NCBI GenBank assembly: GCA_017525525.1
Contig: JAFXSQ010000067.1
Coordinates: 1-64,000, forward strand
DNA length: 64,000 nt
Direction: 5' to 3'
DNA from: Lachnospiraceae bacterium
GTDB taxonomy: Bacteria; Bacillota; Clostridia; Lachnospirales; Lachnospiraceae
Positions 47,217 to 56,104 of this stretch are shown piece after piece. The position numbers and the translations under genes were made by a program. Every line of letters begins with the position of its first letter. Position 1 is the first letter of the stretch. The notes beneath the pieces were generated by a model, which was not told where the DNA came from, searched no databases, and saw nothing but the letters and a program-made list of their open reading frames with translations.

Positions 47217-48368
47217 CTACTTGCAGCAGTCTGCCACAGCCTTTGCTACTGCCGGCGCTACAAGCTCATTAAAGGCATCGGGAATAATGTACTCCTCATT
47301 GAGCTCATCATCAGAAACTATCGAAGCAATGGCTCTTGCGGCCGCCATCTTCATCTCCTCGGTTATCGCCTTAGCCCTTGCGTCAAGCGCTCCCCTGAAG
47401 ATACCGGGGAATACAAGAACATTGTTAATCTGGTTCGGGAAATCGGACCTTCCGGTAGCTATTATCCTTGCGCCGCCCTTCTTAGCCTCATCAGGCATAA
47501 TCTCGGGAGTAGGATTGGCCATTGCGAATACCATAGCGTCCTTGTTCATGCTCGCAACCATCTCCGCGTTAACTATTCCGGGAGCCGATACGCCTATGAA
47601 GAGATCCTTGCCCTTAATCACGTCCGCCAAGCTTCCGGACTCTCTGTCCTTGTTTGTAATCTCAGCCATTGCAGCCTGCGCAGGATTCATTCCGGCAGCT
47701 CCGGGGCACAGCGCGCCCTTGCTGTTGACAAGCACCACATTGCCTATGCCGAAGGCCATAAGAAGCTTGCAGATGGAGATACCTGCAGCTCCCGCTCCGC
47801 TAATAACGGCGTTGATGTCCTCCATCTTCTTGCCAAGTATCTTGAGCGAGTTGATAAGGCCCGCCGCAACTACAACAGCCGTTCCGTGCTGGTCATCATG
47901 GAATACCGGTATATCAAGCTCTTTTTTAAGTCTCTCCTCAATCTCAAAGCATCTCGGAGCAGCTATATCCTCAAGATTGATACCGCCGAAGCACGGAGCT
48001 ATCCTCTTGACTGTCTCGACAATCTCGTCTGTATCCTTTGTGTCAAGACAAATCGGGAATGCATCCACATTTCCGAATTTCTTAAAGAGAACCGACTTGC
48101 CCTCCATAACCGGAATAGCTGCCTTAGGTCCTATATCTCCGAGTCCTAAAACCGCGGTTCCGTCGGACACAACAGCCACAGTATGCGCCTTAAGCGTGTA
48201 CTTGTATGCATCCTCCTCGTTGTCGTGTATCTTCCTGCAGGGCTCGGCAACGCCGGGGGTGTACGCCGTAGAAAGGTCATCCTTGGTACTCAGCTCGCAT
48301 TTTAATGCAACCTCGAGCTTTCCTCCGCACCTTTCGTGAAGCTCCAATGACGCCTTATTGTAATCCAT
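47217..48368 (-). CDS. NAD-dependent malic enzyme
   Basis: Oxidative decarboxylation of malate to pyruvate. 383 residues, the short bacterial form. Motifs: AYTPGVAEPCRKI, VVSDGTAVLGLGDIGP, FKKFGNVDAFPICLDT, HDDQHGTAVVVAAGL and the Rossmann loop SGAGAAGISI. The divalent-metal and substrate residues are in the VFHDDQHG region. ATG with GGAGG. The 86-residue gene ends 4 nt upstream. Confidence 0.94.
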   Translation of the reverse strand: MDYNKASLELHERCGGKLEVALKCELSTKDDLSTAYTPGVAEPCRKIHDNEEDAYKYTLKAHTVAVVSDGTAVLGLGDIGPKAAIPVMEGKSVLFKKFGNVDAFPICLDTKDTDEIVETVKRIAPCFGGINLEDIAAPRCFEIEERLKKELDIPVFHDDQHGTAVVVAAGLINSLKILGKKMEDINAVISGAGAAGISICKLLMAFGIGNVVLVNSKGALCPGAAGMNPAQAAMAEITNKDRESGSLADVIKGKDLFIGVSAPGIVNAEMVASMNKDAMVFAMANPTPEIMPDEAKKGGARIIATGRSDFPNQINNVLVFPGIFRGALDARAKAITEEMKMAAARAIASIVSDDELNEEYIIPDAFNELVAPAVAKAVADCCK

Positions 48369-48372
48369 CTTA

Positions 48373-48633
48373 TTAATCCTCCATCTTCAGTTTATTGATA
48401 GCTTCGTTGCAGTCTTTTATCTTCGCTCTTGAAGCCTTAATCTCGTCAATGATAGCTGCAAGCTCCTCGTCTGCGCCGCCATCCTTGTACTTCTCGAAGA
48501 TCATCTCACCAATCTTCTGGTAATTTGCCTTTACAGCCGAACGCTCCTTGCTGATCTTGCTTCTGAGCTTTGTAACCTCAACTGCGTCACTTGCCTCACT
48601 CTTAACCGTATCAACAATCTTCTTAAAATCCAT
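48373..48633 (-). CDS. Small coiled-coil protein, unknown function
   Basis: 86 residues, charged, heptad-like (VTKLRSKISKERSAVKANYQKIGEMIFEKYKDG). Such short proteins are common in Lachnospiraceae and sometimes carry a C-terminal zinc ribbon, which is absent here. Strong site GAGGAGG. Likely co-transcribed with malic enzyme. Function unknown. Confidence 0.75.
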   Translation of the reverse strand: MDFKKIVDTVKSEASDAVEVTKLRSKISKERSAVKANYQKIGEMIFEKYKDGGADEELAAIIDEIKASRAKIKDCNEAINKLKMED

Positions 48634-48686
48634 TTGTTTGTCCTCCTCATATATAACTTATGATAAATATAAAATATTTATTAAAA

Positions 48687-49439
48687 TTAAAATGCCTTTC
48701 CGTCCTTCGCATACCTGTTGCTTCCGCTTAAGGCTCCGAATATATTCACCAGCGCGCATACGGTCGCTGCAGGCACCGCTATCAAAAGATAAAAGTACAC
48801 ATTGTAAATCTGTATTCCTTCGGGGTTCATGGCGCTTATGGTCGACATACCCTTTGAATGCAGGAAGGGTAAGATCACGGAAGCGCCCAGCAAAAGCGCA
48901 AAGCTTGCAATGCTTATAATGATGTTAGGCTTCTTGTCGGGGTTAATCGAGATTATCGCGGTATAGATTGAAAGTATAGCCGCTGCAACCACAAGCCCGG
49001 CCAGCACATATGTAAGCGTGATAGTCGTTGACGCAACCGAAGCTGTAGCCTCCTGCTCCTTTAGCGCCGACTCGAAGGCGCTGACGCCAAATTCTCCGAG
49101 ACTTTCTCCCAAAAAGGTTTCCAGAATATAATGTATAGGCATGGCCGATACAATCGCGCTGCAGAACGCGGCTCCAACACTTACCAAAGCAGATATCAAG
49201 CCCATAATCGTGTAGAAGGTCATCTTCGGCGCTTCCTGAGGCTGATATGCCGGCTTTTTAGTCCCCACCGTATTTTTTTCTTCAGTATTTTTTTCTTCAG
49301 TATTTTTTTCTTCAGTATTTTTTTCTTCAGTATTTTTTTCTTCAGTATTTTTTTTCTCAGTATTCTTTACTTCTTTATCCTGGGCTTTTTGCTGATTATT
49401 CTGCTGCTTGCTGCCGGAATTACTTTTATTCTTAGCCAT
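48687..49439 (-). CDS. Four-helix membrane protein with EEKNT repeats
   Basis: 250 residues from ATG 49439 (AAGGAG upstream). The N-terminal cytoplasmic part is Lys/Asn/Gln-rich and contains a tandem pentapeptide EEKNT, encoded by a 15-bp repeat. Four membrane helices follow (about 80-108, 138-163, 173-196, 214-240). No known family. The reading frame upstream of the ATG runs into an R1 repeat and is not coding. Confidence 0.75.
   Translation of the reverse strand: MAKNKSNSGSKQQNNQQKAQDKEVKNTEKKNTEEKNTEEKNTEEKNTEEKNTEEKNTVGTKKPAYQPQEAPKMTFYTIMGLISALVSVGAAFCSAIVSAMPIHYILETFLGESLGEFGVSAFESALKEQEATASVASTTITLTYVLAGLVVAAAILSIYTAIISINPDKKPNIIISIASFALLLGASVILPFLHSKGMSTISAMNPEGIQIYNVYFYLLIAVPAATVCALVNIFGALSGSNRYAKDGKAF
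49271..49360. repeat. 15-bp coding minisatellite
   Basis: Six 15-bp units, five identical (TATTTTTTTCTTCAG on the plus strand) and one variant. In frame they add EEKNT repeats, so copy-number change alters length without a frameshift. Poly-T tracts inside each unit could also slip. Confidence 0.92.
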
Positions 49440-49457
49440 TTTATTCTTCTCCTTACA

Positions 49458-49500
49458 AAGACTCTTCGCGTCATTCTGAAGGTCGCATACCCGAAGAATC
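49458..49500. repeat. R1-family repeat, shortest copy
   Basis: 43 bp between the radical SAM gene stop and the EEKNT protein start. It reads GATTCTTCGGG at one end, a central TCAGAATGACG, and GAAGAGTCTT 18 nt before the ATG (minus reading). Confidence 0.8.
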
Positions 49501-49531
49501 CTTCCGTAATTCACTTTACACTGCCATACAT

Positions 49532-50419
49532 TTACAACTGCATCAGCATCTCCATCATATCAAGCTGGACGCCGTTGGTCTTATTCTTATACTCACGCAT
49601 AAAGCGTTTTAATTCCTCTTTGTCCCTCACTATGCCGTGTTCGTCGCACACAGAGGCAATCAGCCGCTCAAGCTCCTCGCGCCTTTCGCTTACAACCTCT
49701 CCGGCATCGTAGAACTTATCCTCGTAGATGTCCTCTATGCCCGGGAACTTCCTGTGAAGCCCGCTTAAGAAATACTCCTTTGAGCCGTCTCTTAAAACTA
49801 TCCCCGTTTCCTCACACATAATACCATAAACACCCGCGTCAACACAATAATCAAGAAGTGTTTTTATGTTATCCGGATCATCGTTGATAAACGGGATTAT
49901 GGGCTCGAGGGAAACGATGGTTGTGATACCGTTTTCCTTCAATGCTTCGAGTATCTCGACTCTTCTGCTCGTGACGGCAGCGCAGGGTTCAAGCTTTTCC
50001 GACAGCTTATCTCCCGCAGCGCAAAGCGGAATGACAGCTACGCACTTTGTCTTTGACGCAATACTCTTTAAGATATCAAGATCCCTTAAGATAAGCTCCG
50101 ATCGGGTCTTTAAGACCAGTCCGAACTCAAACCTTTCAATCTGGTTTAAGCAGCGTCTGAAGAGTTCAAGCTCCTTTTCGAGCTCTATGTAGGGATCGTT
50201 CATGGAGCCTGTTGTTATCATGCTCTTCGTACGTTTTCTCTTTAATGTGTGCTCGAGCATATCGTCGGCCTTCTGCTTGACCTCAACATCCTCAAAGGCA
50301 TGAGTAATGCGGTAGCACTTGCTGCGCGCATCGCAGTAAAGGCAGCCCATGGTGCAGCCTCTGTATATATTCATTCCGTTTTGAGGCGAAAGGATCGCCT
50401 TAACCTCTTTGTAATGCAT
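49532..50419 (-). CDS. Radical SAM protein (SplB/Rv2578c-like)
   Basis: 295 residues. The start MHYKEVKAILSPQNGMNIYRGC is followed by the 4Fe-4S triad CTMGCLYCDARSKC (about 22-29). ITTGSMNDPYIELEKEL and CVAVIPLCA are typical of the spore-photolyase-like/DNA-repair-related radical SAM group often annotated only as radical SAM protein. SAM-derived radical chemistry is certain by motif, substrate not. Upstream is a 51-bp palindrome separating it from the condensin operon. Confidence 0.85.
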   Translation of the reverse strand: MHYKEVKAILSPQNGMNIYRGCTMGCLYCDARSKCYRITHAFEDVEVKQKADDMLEHTLKRKRTKSMITTGSMNDPYIELEKELELFRRCLNQIERFEFGLVLKTRSELILRDLDILKSIASKTKCVAVIPLCAAGDKLSEKLEPCAAVTSRRVEILEALKENGITTIVSLEPIIPFINDDPDNIKTLLDYCVDAGVYGIMCEETGIVLRDGSKEYFLSGLHRKFPGIEDIYEDKFYDAGEVVSERREELERLIASVCDEHGIVRDKEELKRFMREYKNKTNGVQLDMMEMLMQL

Positions 50420-50451
50420 AACACGCTCCGTTATTACTGGCCCGGCTGTCT

Positions 50452-50502
50452 GGGACAGTTTTTCCAGGGGGACAATGAAATGCCCCCTGAAAAAACCGTC
50501 CC
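50452..50502. repeat. Long palindrome between condensin operon and radical SAM gene
   Basis: GGGAC.GTTTTT.C.GGGGG pairs with CCCCC.G.AAAAAC.GTCCC around a 10-nt loop: about 20 bp of near-perfect stem. It resembles widespread clostridial GGGACGGTT hairpin repeats. It may stop transcription from the jetC-like gene, though no T-run follows it. Confidence 0.75.
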
Positions 50503-50562
50503 GCCGCGTCGGGTTGAAGTTTATTGAATATAAAGATCTTAAAAAACTGTTTACTTCCTGCT

Positions 50563-53500
50563 TTAAATAAAATCAAAGGATGTTTGCTCGAAGTCCATCT
50601 CGCTGTAGAAGAGCTCCTGCTGGTCCACATTGCTCGTGTAGTTGGTCACTACCGTGAGCTGTTTTCCGTCGCTCATCTTCTGTCCTAAGACGTAATTTAC
50701 ATCAAACCTTCCCGTGATCGCAGGCGTTGCTCCGCGGGCGGGAACTATCAGCTGTACATTGTTGGCTTTAAGCAGAGCAAATATCGGCTCCCATATATAG
50801 ATATCCTTTGCCGCTCCGAAGGGGTTATCTATGAATATGGTCTTCATCTGCTCAGCGCTGCTGCCTATGCTGTACATACCTGATATGTAATTGATGACCG
50901 CAATGAGGAACTGTATGTAGATACCCTGAGACTGACCGGTGCTTCCGACCGCCTCCTCGTATTTTAAGTATCTGCTCTGCTCCTTTATCCTCTCACGTTT
51001 GTAAAGCGTCAGAACTATCCTGTTCATGTCCGTAACCATGACAGAGAAAAGTCTCTTCATGGACAGGCTCTTGCCGATGTATTTCAGTCTCTCGCTCTCG
51101 GAGTCGTAGGAGTCCGCAGTTTCGGCAATCTTAGTGATATACTCCGACATCCTCTCGGGGAGGAACTCCTCTTTAACATAGGGTATCGAGAGTCCGACCA
51201 TCTTGATTTCCTCACCGTCCATGGTTATAGTGGAAAGTCCCGGCAGCTTCTCAAGCTCGGTCTTGACATCCATGCATCTCTGCAGGCATTGCTCCTCAAA
51301 GCCCTTCTTTAGGTTCTCCATATCGGTTAAGCTCTTAACCACCCTGTCCTTCTCAAGATATATGAACTCGGTTATGGACTTTAAGTTATCGGTCAGGGCC
51401 TGCGCCTCTGCTGTGGTCTTCGGGATATTTACCTCATCTCTTATGGTTGCGCTTAGCTCCGAGGCTTTAAGCTCGGTTAAGGAATCGGTAGTCCTGCCCT
51501 TAAACCTCATCAGCTCGTTGCCTGCCCTCTCTAAGTGCTTGTTTGCCTTGTCAAACTCCACAAGCGCTTCCTCGAACATAGCGCTCATATCCTTAAGCTC
51601 TATCACGGTATCCTCATCGGACACAAGCTCATGGTTTCTGACTATCCTCTGAGAGTCCTTATATATATCATTTATATTTCTTAAATCTCTTTCCTTCTCG
51701 CGGTAAAGCTCACCGCTTTCCTTAGCCTTTTTCTTAAGCTCCTTAAGGGTTGTCTCACAATCCTTTATGCCGTCAAGCACCTCTGACACCGAAAGCGTCT
51801 CCCTGCTCTCGTCATAGCCCTTATCCGGAAACTGCTTTTCGATATCCCTGATCATGTACTCCAGACTTCCCGAAAGCTTATCCGCCTCTGACTTTTTGCC
51901 GGCAAGCTTCTTTTCAATCTGCCTTAAGACTTCACCCTCAGCCTTGTATTTTCCGTTCACGGAGCTGATATAATCCTCGGTTGCCGGACTTAAAGCGCCT
52001 TCTTTGTACATGGCCTCAAGCCTGCCTATATCCCCGCCGCGTCTTACGATGCTCTTTATTATCCTCTCCTTCGAGGCATCCATCGCTTTAAGCAGCGCCT
52101 TCTTGTCCTCTATGGTATCGGCGTTTTCCTTCCTGCTTTCTATAATAGCGGTAAAGCGGCTTTTCAGCTCCTCCTCATCCGCATTTGAAGCTGCGCTCTC
52201 CCTGTCCGGATCGTAATAAGGCATGTAAATGTTGTTCCACTCATCAAGAAGTCTGTTTTTCTTGCGCTTTATGCTCTCCACATCCGATATGGTCTTGTCG
52301 AGCTCAAGCTTCTTATTCAGACTTCCCGCGCTGTATTCCTCAAGCTTTGCGCCCGATCTCTTTGCCTCTCTTGCCGCCTCTTCCTTCTTGCTTTCGGCAT
52401 CGGCAAGCTCGCTCTCAAGCTCACGCATCAGCTTTAACACAGCCAAATCCTCGTAAGCCTCATCAAGCTCCTTCCTTACAAGATCGGCCTCGGCGTAAAG
52501 CTCTTCAATCTTCTTCTCATATACTTTAAACTCCGCAGCGCGCTCCTTTGCAAAAGCCTTTGCTCTCTCAAGCCTTTCTTCCGGATTACCGCTTCCGTCC
52601 GCTCCCCCGTTCAATATCTCTTCGGGAAGCTCCTTCAAAAAGCTTATATCCTCGGCGTAAGTATCAAGCATATCCTTTATGCCACGACAGTTCTTCTTCT
52701 CATCCTCCGCTTCATCCTTCGCCGTATTAAGTATATCCTGCACGGCTTCTTCGCTTGTAAGCGCGCCGGCTGAAATGCCGACGGCAAATCTTCCGTCGTA
52801 AGAGCCGCTCTTATCTAAGTAAAGGCTGTCCATATCATAAATCATTACAGGCATATCCAGCCCGCGCATATCGTTAAGCACCGGATCGTCCGCAAGCCTG
52901 TCATAGTCCTTAGCGACTATACCGTAGCAAAGCCGGGGATTGTAATCTATAAGCTCTGCCGCTACCTCCGCATCCAAGGCAGATATATAGTCCATCCCCG
53001 ATAAAGCCTGCGAGCCGTATCTGCTTTTTATATAAGCGAGCACTGTCTTTACAGCCTCTGACTGCTCTATCAGTATACCCTTTTCTATGTCCGCTATCCT
53101 CTTATTCTTCTTTCTGAGCCTGTTCTCCGCCTCCGCAAGCGAAAGCCTGCCGGCATACTCTCTTTCGCGGATTGCCTGTTCAAGTTCCTCCGCAGACTCA
53201 ACCCCGTACAGGGATACCATGTTCTTTATTCTCTCGGATGCCTGTTCATATTCATCCTTATGCTTCTTATACTCTTCGACCTTCTTAAGAAGCTCATCAA
53301 CCGCCCTTTCGCTTAAGTCAAGCTGCTCTCTTTTGGCCAGGCTTTCCTCTCTTGTCCTGTATAACTCATCCTCTTTTTCTTTAAGCTTATCTTTAAGCTC
53401 TTCGCTTCGCTTTTCCACACCGGACATATCCTCCGACGAAGACAAGAGCGAAATATGCGCAAGCTTAAGCCTCAAGTCGTTCAGCCTGTTTTCGGTCTTA

Positions 53501-54966
53501 TGAACCCTGTCGTCGAACATTTCTTCCTTTGCTCTTGCAGAGGCCGTAAAAAGCTGCGCCTCGGTTACAAGCTTGTTTAAAGACTCGCTTTCCTCACGTT
53601 TTTTAAGCAGTTCTACCAAAAGCCTCTTTTCCTCTGTATCAAGCTTCTCGAGTCTTGCATCGGTATAATGCTTTATGCCCGCAACACAGGAGTAAAGCTC
53701 CTCCTCGTCGAAATCCTCGCCGGAAAGAAGCGTCTTTATAACTTTGTCAAGTCTGTCTCTTTTCTCTGCCTCTTCGACATACTCAAGATAATCGTTTCCG
53801 TTCTCGGCAAGCTCAAGCTCAGCCTTTATGCTCTCTATGTCCTTCTTCTTTTCGCCGGCCTCATTTTCGATACCGGCCGCCTCGGACATAAGAACCTTTA
53901 AGGCATTCCTGTCCTTTGCCACATTCAGACAAGCAAGCTCATACTCGCATACTTTAAGCTTGCCCTCCGCCTCATCGCGAGCCTTCTTTAATTCTTCAAG
54001 CTCTGCCTCCGTTGCTTTGACGGTATCCGCAGCGGTCTTAGCGATGCCGGCTATAATCTTCCCTGCATTATCTCTCTTTTCATAAATACCTTTAAAAGAA
54101 ACTATCCTGTCCGAAAGAAGTCTTATCAGCTCGGCCTGGTGGTCGTACGAGCTTATCTCCTTTTTCTTCTTCGAAAGGTCTATCAGCTCGGCTCTGATGT
54201 CCATAAGCATCTTCGCCATGGACATGCCCCTGTCTCCCTCTGACTCGGTCTTGACACGGTAAGCCTTCTCTATTATCTCCTCTATCAAAAGGTCCTCTAC
54301 GACCTTTCTGGTTGTCTTATAATTAGTCTCGAAATAAGTTCTGACATGCCCCTCTGTCTTATTGATGCCGCGGATAATCTCCCAATGACTTTCATTTATC
54401 CCATAGGCGCTTATAAAGCTCTGGTATTCGCCCTTTCTCTCAAAAACCTTAACCTCCAGACTCATATCCCTGCTGCCGAGGTCCTTTAAGTATTTCTTCA
54501 GTGACGAAAAGCCCACCCTCTCCTTGCCGTCGGAAAGAGGAAGATTAACAATGTCATTGGCATTGTAATCACGGTAGAAGATGCAGTAATTAAAATATTC
54601 AACCGAGGCTATGTCCCTGCCCTCGTTCTCATCTCCCTTGTCCGCCTTCCTTGCGCAAAAGCCGGTGGTCATAAAACGGTAACCCTCATGCTGCTCGGGG
54701 TTATCAAGCTTCCACTCCACTAGGGAATGGATGGTCGTATTGCCGTTGCCCGAACGAAAAAGCTTCTCTATGGGCTGCTTGTCGTCCAAGGTACAGTTTG
54801 GGATCATGTTCTGCATCAAAAGAAGCATGAGCACGCTCTTTCCGCCTCCGTTCGCAAGGTCATAGAGCGTGTTCTTCCCGTACATGTTCATGACAAAATC
54901 ATCATAAACCTGCGTGCCGAAATTATATTTTACATTATTAACCCTAATACGGTTGATACAGGGCAT
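50563..54966 (-). CDS. SMC-like condensin ATPase (JetC/MukB-like)
   Basis: 1467 residues from ATG 54966 (GAGGTG upstream, 1 nt after the jetB-like stop). The N-terminal head has a P-loop LANGGGKS (37-44). Two long coiled-coil stretches (about 300-700 and 830-1250) surround a hinge-like part near 700-800. The C-terminal head has GSTGQSQG in the place of the ABC signature and Walker B IFIDNPFG. This is the layout of MukB/JetC SMC proteins of Wadjet and Mks condensins. They extrude DNA loops, and in Wadjet cleave plasmids when the nuclease JetD is present. No jetD is found in this window. An in-frame extension to 55035 overlaps jetB and was dropped. Confidence 0.85.
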   Translation of the reverse strand: MPCINRIRVNNVKYNFGTQVYDDFVMNMYGKNTLYDLANGGGKSVLMLLLMQNMIPNCTLDDKQPIEKLFRSGNGNTTIHSLVEWKLDNPEQHEGYRFMTTGFCARKADKGDENEGRDIASVEYFNYCIFYRDYNANDIVNLPLSDGKERVGFSSLKKYLKDLGSRDMSLEVKVFERKGEYQSFISAYGINESHWEIIRGINKTEGHVRTYFETNYKTTRKVVEDLLIEEIIEKAYRVKTESEGDRGMSMAKMLMDIRAELIDLSKKKKEISSYDHQAELIRLLSDRIVSFKGIYEKRDNAGKIIAGIAKTAADTVKATEAELEELKKARDEAEGKLKVCEYELACLNVAKDRNALKVLMSEAAGIENEAGEKKKDIESIKAELELAENGNDYLEYVEEAEKRDRLDKVIKTLLSGEDFDEEELYSCVAGIKHYTDARLEKLDTEEKRLLVELLKKREESESLNKLVTEAQLFTASARAKEEMFDDRVHKTENRLNDLRLKLAHISLLSSSEDMSGVEKRSEELKDKLKEKEDELYRTREESLAKREQLDLSERAVDELLKKVEEYKKHKDEYEQASERIKNMVSLYGVESAEELEQAIREREYAGRLSLAEAENRLRKKNKRIADIEKGILIEQSEAVKTVLAYIKSRYGSQALSGMDYISALDAEVAAELIDYNPRLCYGIVAKDYDRLADDPVLNDMRGLDMPVMIYDMDSLYLDKSGSYDGRFAVGISAGALTSEEAVQDILNTAKDEAEDEKKNCRGIKDMLDTYAEDISFLKELPEEILNGGADGSGNPEERLERAKAFAKERAAEFKVYEKKIEELYAEADLVRKELDEAYEDLAVLKLMRELESELADAESKKEEAAREAKRSGAKLEEYSAGSLNKKLELDKTISDVESIKRKKNRLLDEWNNIYMPYYDPDRESAASNADEEELKSRFTAIIESRKENADTIEDKKALLKAMDASKERIIKSIVRRGGDIGRLEAMYKEGALSPATEDYISSVNGKYKAEGEVLRQIEKKLAGKKSEADKLSGSLEYMIRDIEKQFPDKGYDESRETLSVSEVLDGIKDCETTLKELKKKAKESGELYREKERDLRNINDIYKDSQRIVRNHELVSDEDTVIELKDMSAMFEEALVEFDKANKHLERAGNELMRFKGRTTDSLTELKASELSATIRDEVNIPKTTAEAQALTDNLKSITEFIYLEKDRVVKSLTDMENLKKGFEEQCLQRCMDVKTELEKLPGLSTITMDGEEIKMVGLSIPYVKEEFLPERMSEYITKIAETADSYDSESERLKYIGKSLSMKRLFSVMVTDMNRIVLTLYKRERIKEQSRYLKYEEAVGSTGQSQGIYIQFLIAVINYISGMYSIGSSAEQMKTIFIDNPFGAAKDIYIWEPIFALLKANNVQLIVPARGATPAITGRFDVNYVLGQKMSDGKQLTVVTNYTSNVDQQELFYSEMDFEQTSFDFI

Positions 54967-54967
54967 A

Positions 54968-55690
54968 TCACACCTCGCCAGTTCTAAGTAAATCGTAAAT
55001 CCTGCTCTTCTCGTCCTCGAAATAATTCTCCGCAAGACACTTTAATCTGTCCGTCGGATAGAAACGGTCCGCAACTACGGCGAAAAGCCCCTCTGCCGAC
55101 ATAAAATTCATAACAAGCTTTATATAGCCGGTCTTGGAGGCCTTAGATGCCTTGGTCTTCTCTCCCTCACCGGCAGTCGACACAGGAAGCTCATCCCATA
55201 ATAGCGCTATGGTCTTGAAGCTCTCCTCCTCCACCTCACTCATGGAGTAAGTTAAGAGCTCGCCCTTAAGAGGCGCTAAGGAGGTGTCTATCCTCTCGAG
55301 CAGCTCCTCAAGCCTTATGTGCTCCTTAGTCTGGTAAGCCGCGGAATCCGGGTAGAAGAAAAGCACCGAGCAATACATGATGAAATAGCACATGTACAAC
55401 TCCTTGTTCAGCCTTAAGCCCAAAATACGCTTTAAGTCATCGTTGGTATAGCCGAATACCTTGTTGCCCTCTCCGGCTGTTATATAAAGGGCCTCGCCAT
55501 ACTCATAAAGCTTTAAGTTAAGCTTCTTCATAAGCATGCCGGTTATCTCATATACGGAAGAATTGGAAAAATAGTCCTCATAGAGGGTCTTAGTTTCCGC
55601 ATCCGCAGAGGATACATTGCGGCCTGAAATCAGCGCTGCATATATATCAAGCGCCTTGTCTATTGCTTTTTCGAGGTTTTTGTCTTCCAT
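54968..55690 (-). CDS. MukE-like condensin subunit (JetB-like)
   Basis: 240 residues, two predicted winged-helix-like regions, no signal. The pattern EYGEALYITAGEGNKVFGYTNDDLKRIL, acidic overall, fits the JetB/DUF6063-like (MukE) subunit that bridges kleisin and SMC. It ends immediately before the SMC gene. The ATG has no Shine-Dalgarno. The structured repeat at 55700-56030 ends next to it and may have displaced its original leader. Confidence 0.72.
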   Translation of the reverse strand: MEDKNLEKAIDKALDIYAALISGRNVSSADAETKTLYEDYFSNSSVYEITGMLMKKLNLKLYEYGEALYITAGEGNKVFGYTNDDLKRILGLRLNKELYMCYFIMYCSVLFFYPDSAAYQTKEHIRLEELLERIDTSLAPLKGELLTYSMSEVEEESFKTIALLWDELPVSTAGEGEKTKASKASKTGYIKLVMNFMSAEGLFAVVADRFYPTDRLKCLAENYFEDEKSRIYDLLRTGEV

Positions 55691-55699
55691 GTTTTTTTA

Positions 55700-56035
55700 G
55701 TCACGCAACCTCGACGCATATATTTAGTTCACAGGACGCTGTGGAAACGACACGACTCAATACGTCGTGTCCAGTCGTCGGGACGCATGCAAGAAATGAC
55801 TTCGTCATTTGCGTCCCTCCTCTCGCTCCGGTCGCGATTTGTGGTTCGGGCTTAGCCGACTCGCAAGCTCGTCGGAGCCCTGTCACATGGGCGGTATCAA
55901 CGACTCACTTCGTTCGTCGGATACACGCTCCAGCGGTTCTAAGCGGTCAAAAAACGCCCGCTAAGAACCAGACATCGCTCCACGGCCTGCTCACTAAACA
56001 CATGCGTTTCGGTTGCTGTTTGGTTATATAATAGT
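55700..56035. repeat. Structured R1-related repeat inside the condensin operon
   Basis: About 0.34 kb between the jetA-like stop and the jetB-like start. It contains the same core as the long R1 copies (GAGAGGAGGGACGCAAATG, ACGAAGTCATTT, GGACACGACGTA on the minus strand) but in the opposite orientation relative to the genes. A perfect 12-bp hairpin GGTTCTTAGCGG/CCGCTTAGAACC and CGACGAACGAAGTGAGTCG modules add to it. The ~70 nt nearest the jetA-like gene are AT-rich and plain. No coding frame is supported. Confidence 0.8.
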
Positions 56036-56104
56036 CTACTAAACAAGCTTATATTGTATCATATAATGACATATACCACAAGTAGTGAGGATACGCGCTC
56101 ATAT

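Noticed and set aside
47221-48339. 372-codon open frame on the plus strand
   Set aside because: It lies exactly antisense to malic enzyme, has no ribosome site, and its translation has no recognisable fold.
50420-50562. Missing jetD gene downstream of the SMC-like gene
   Set aside because: Only 143 nt with a palindrome; the next gene is a radical SAM protein.
54967-55035. Longer N-terminus for the SMC-like protein
   Set aside because: Would overlap the jetB-like gene and place the conserved MPCINRI start internally; ATG 54966 has GAGGTG.
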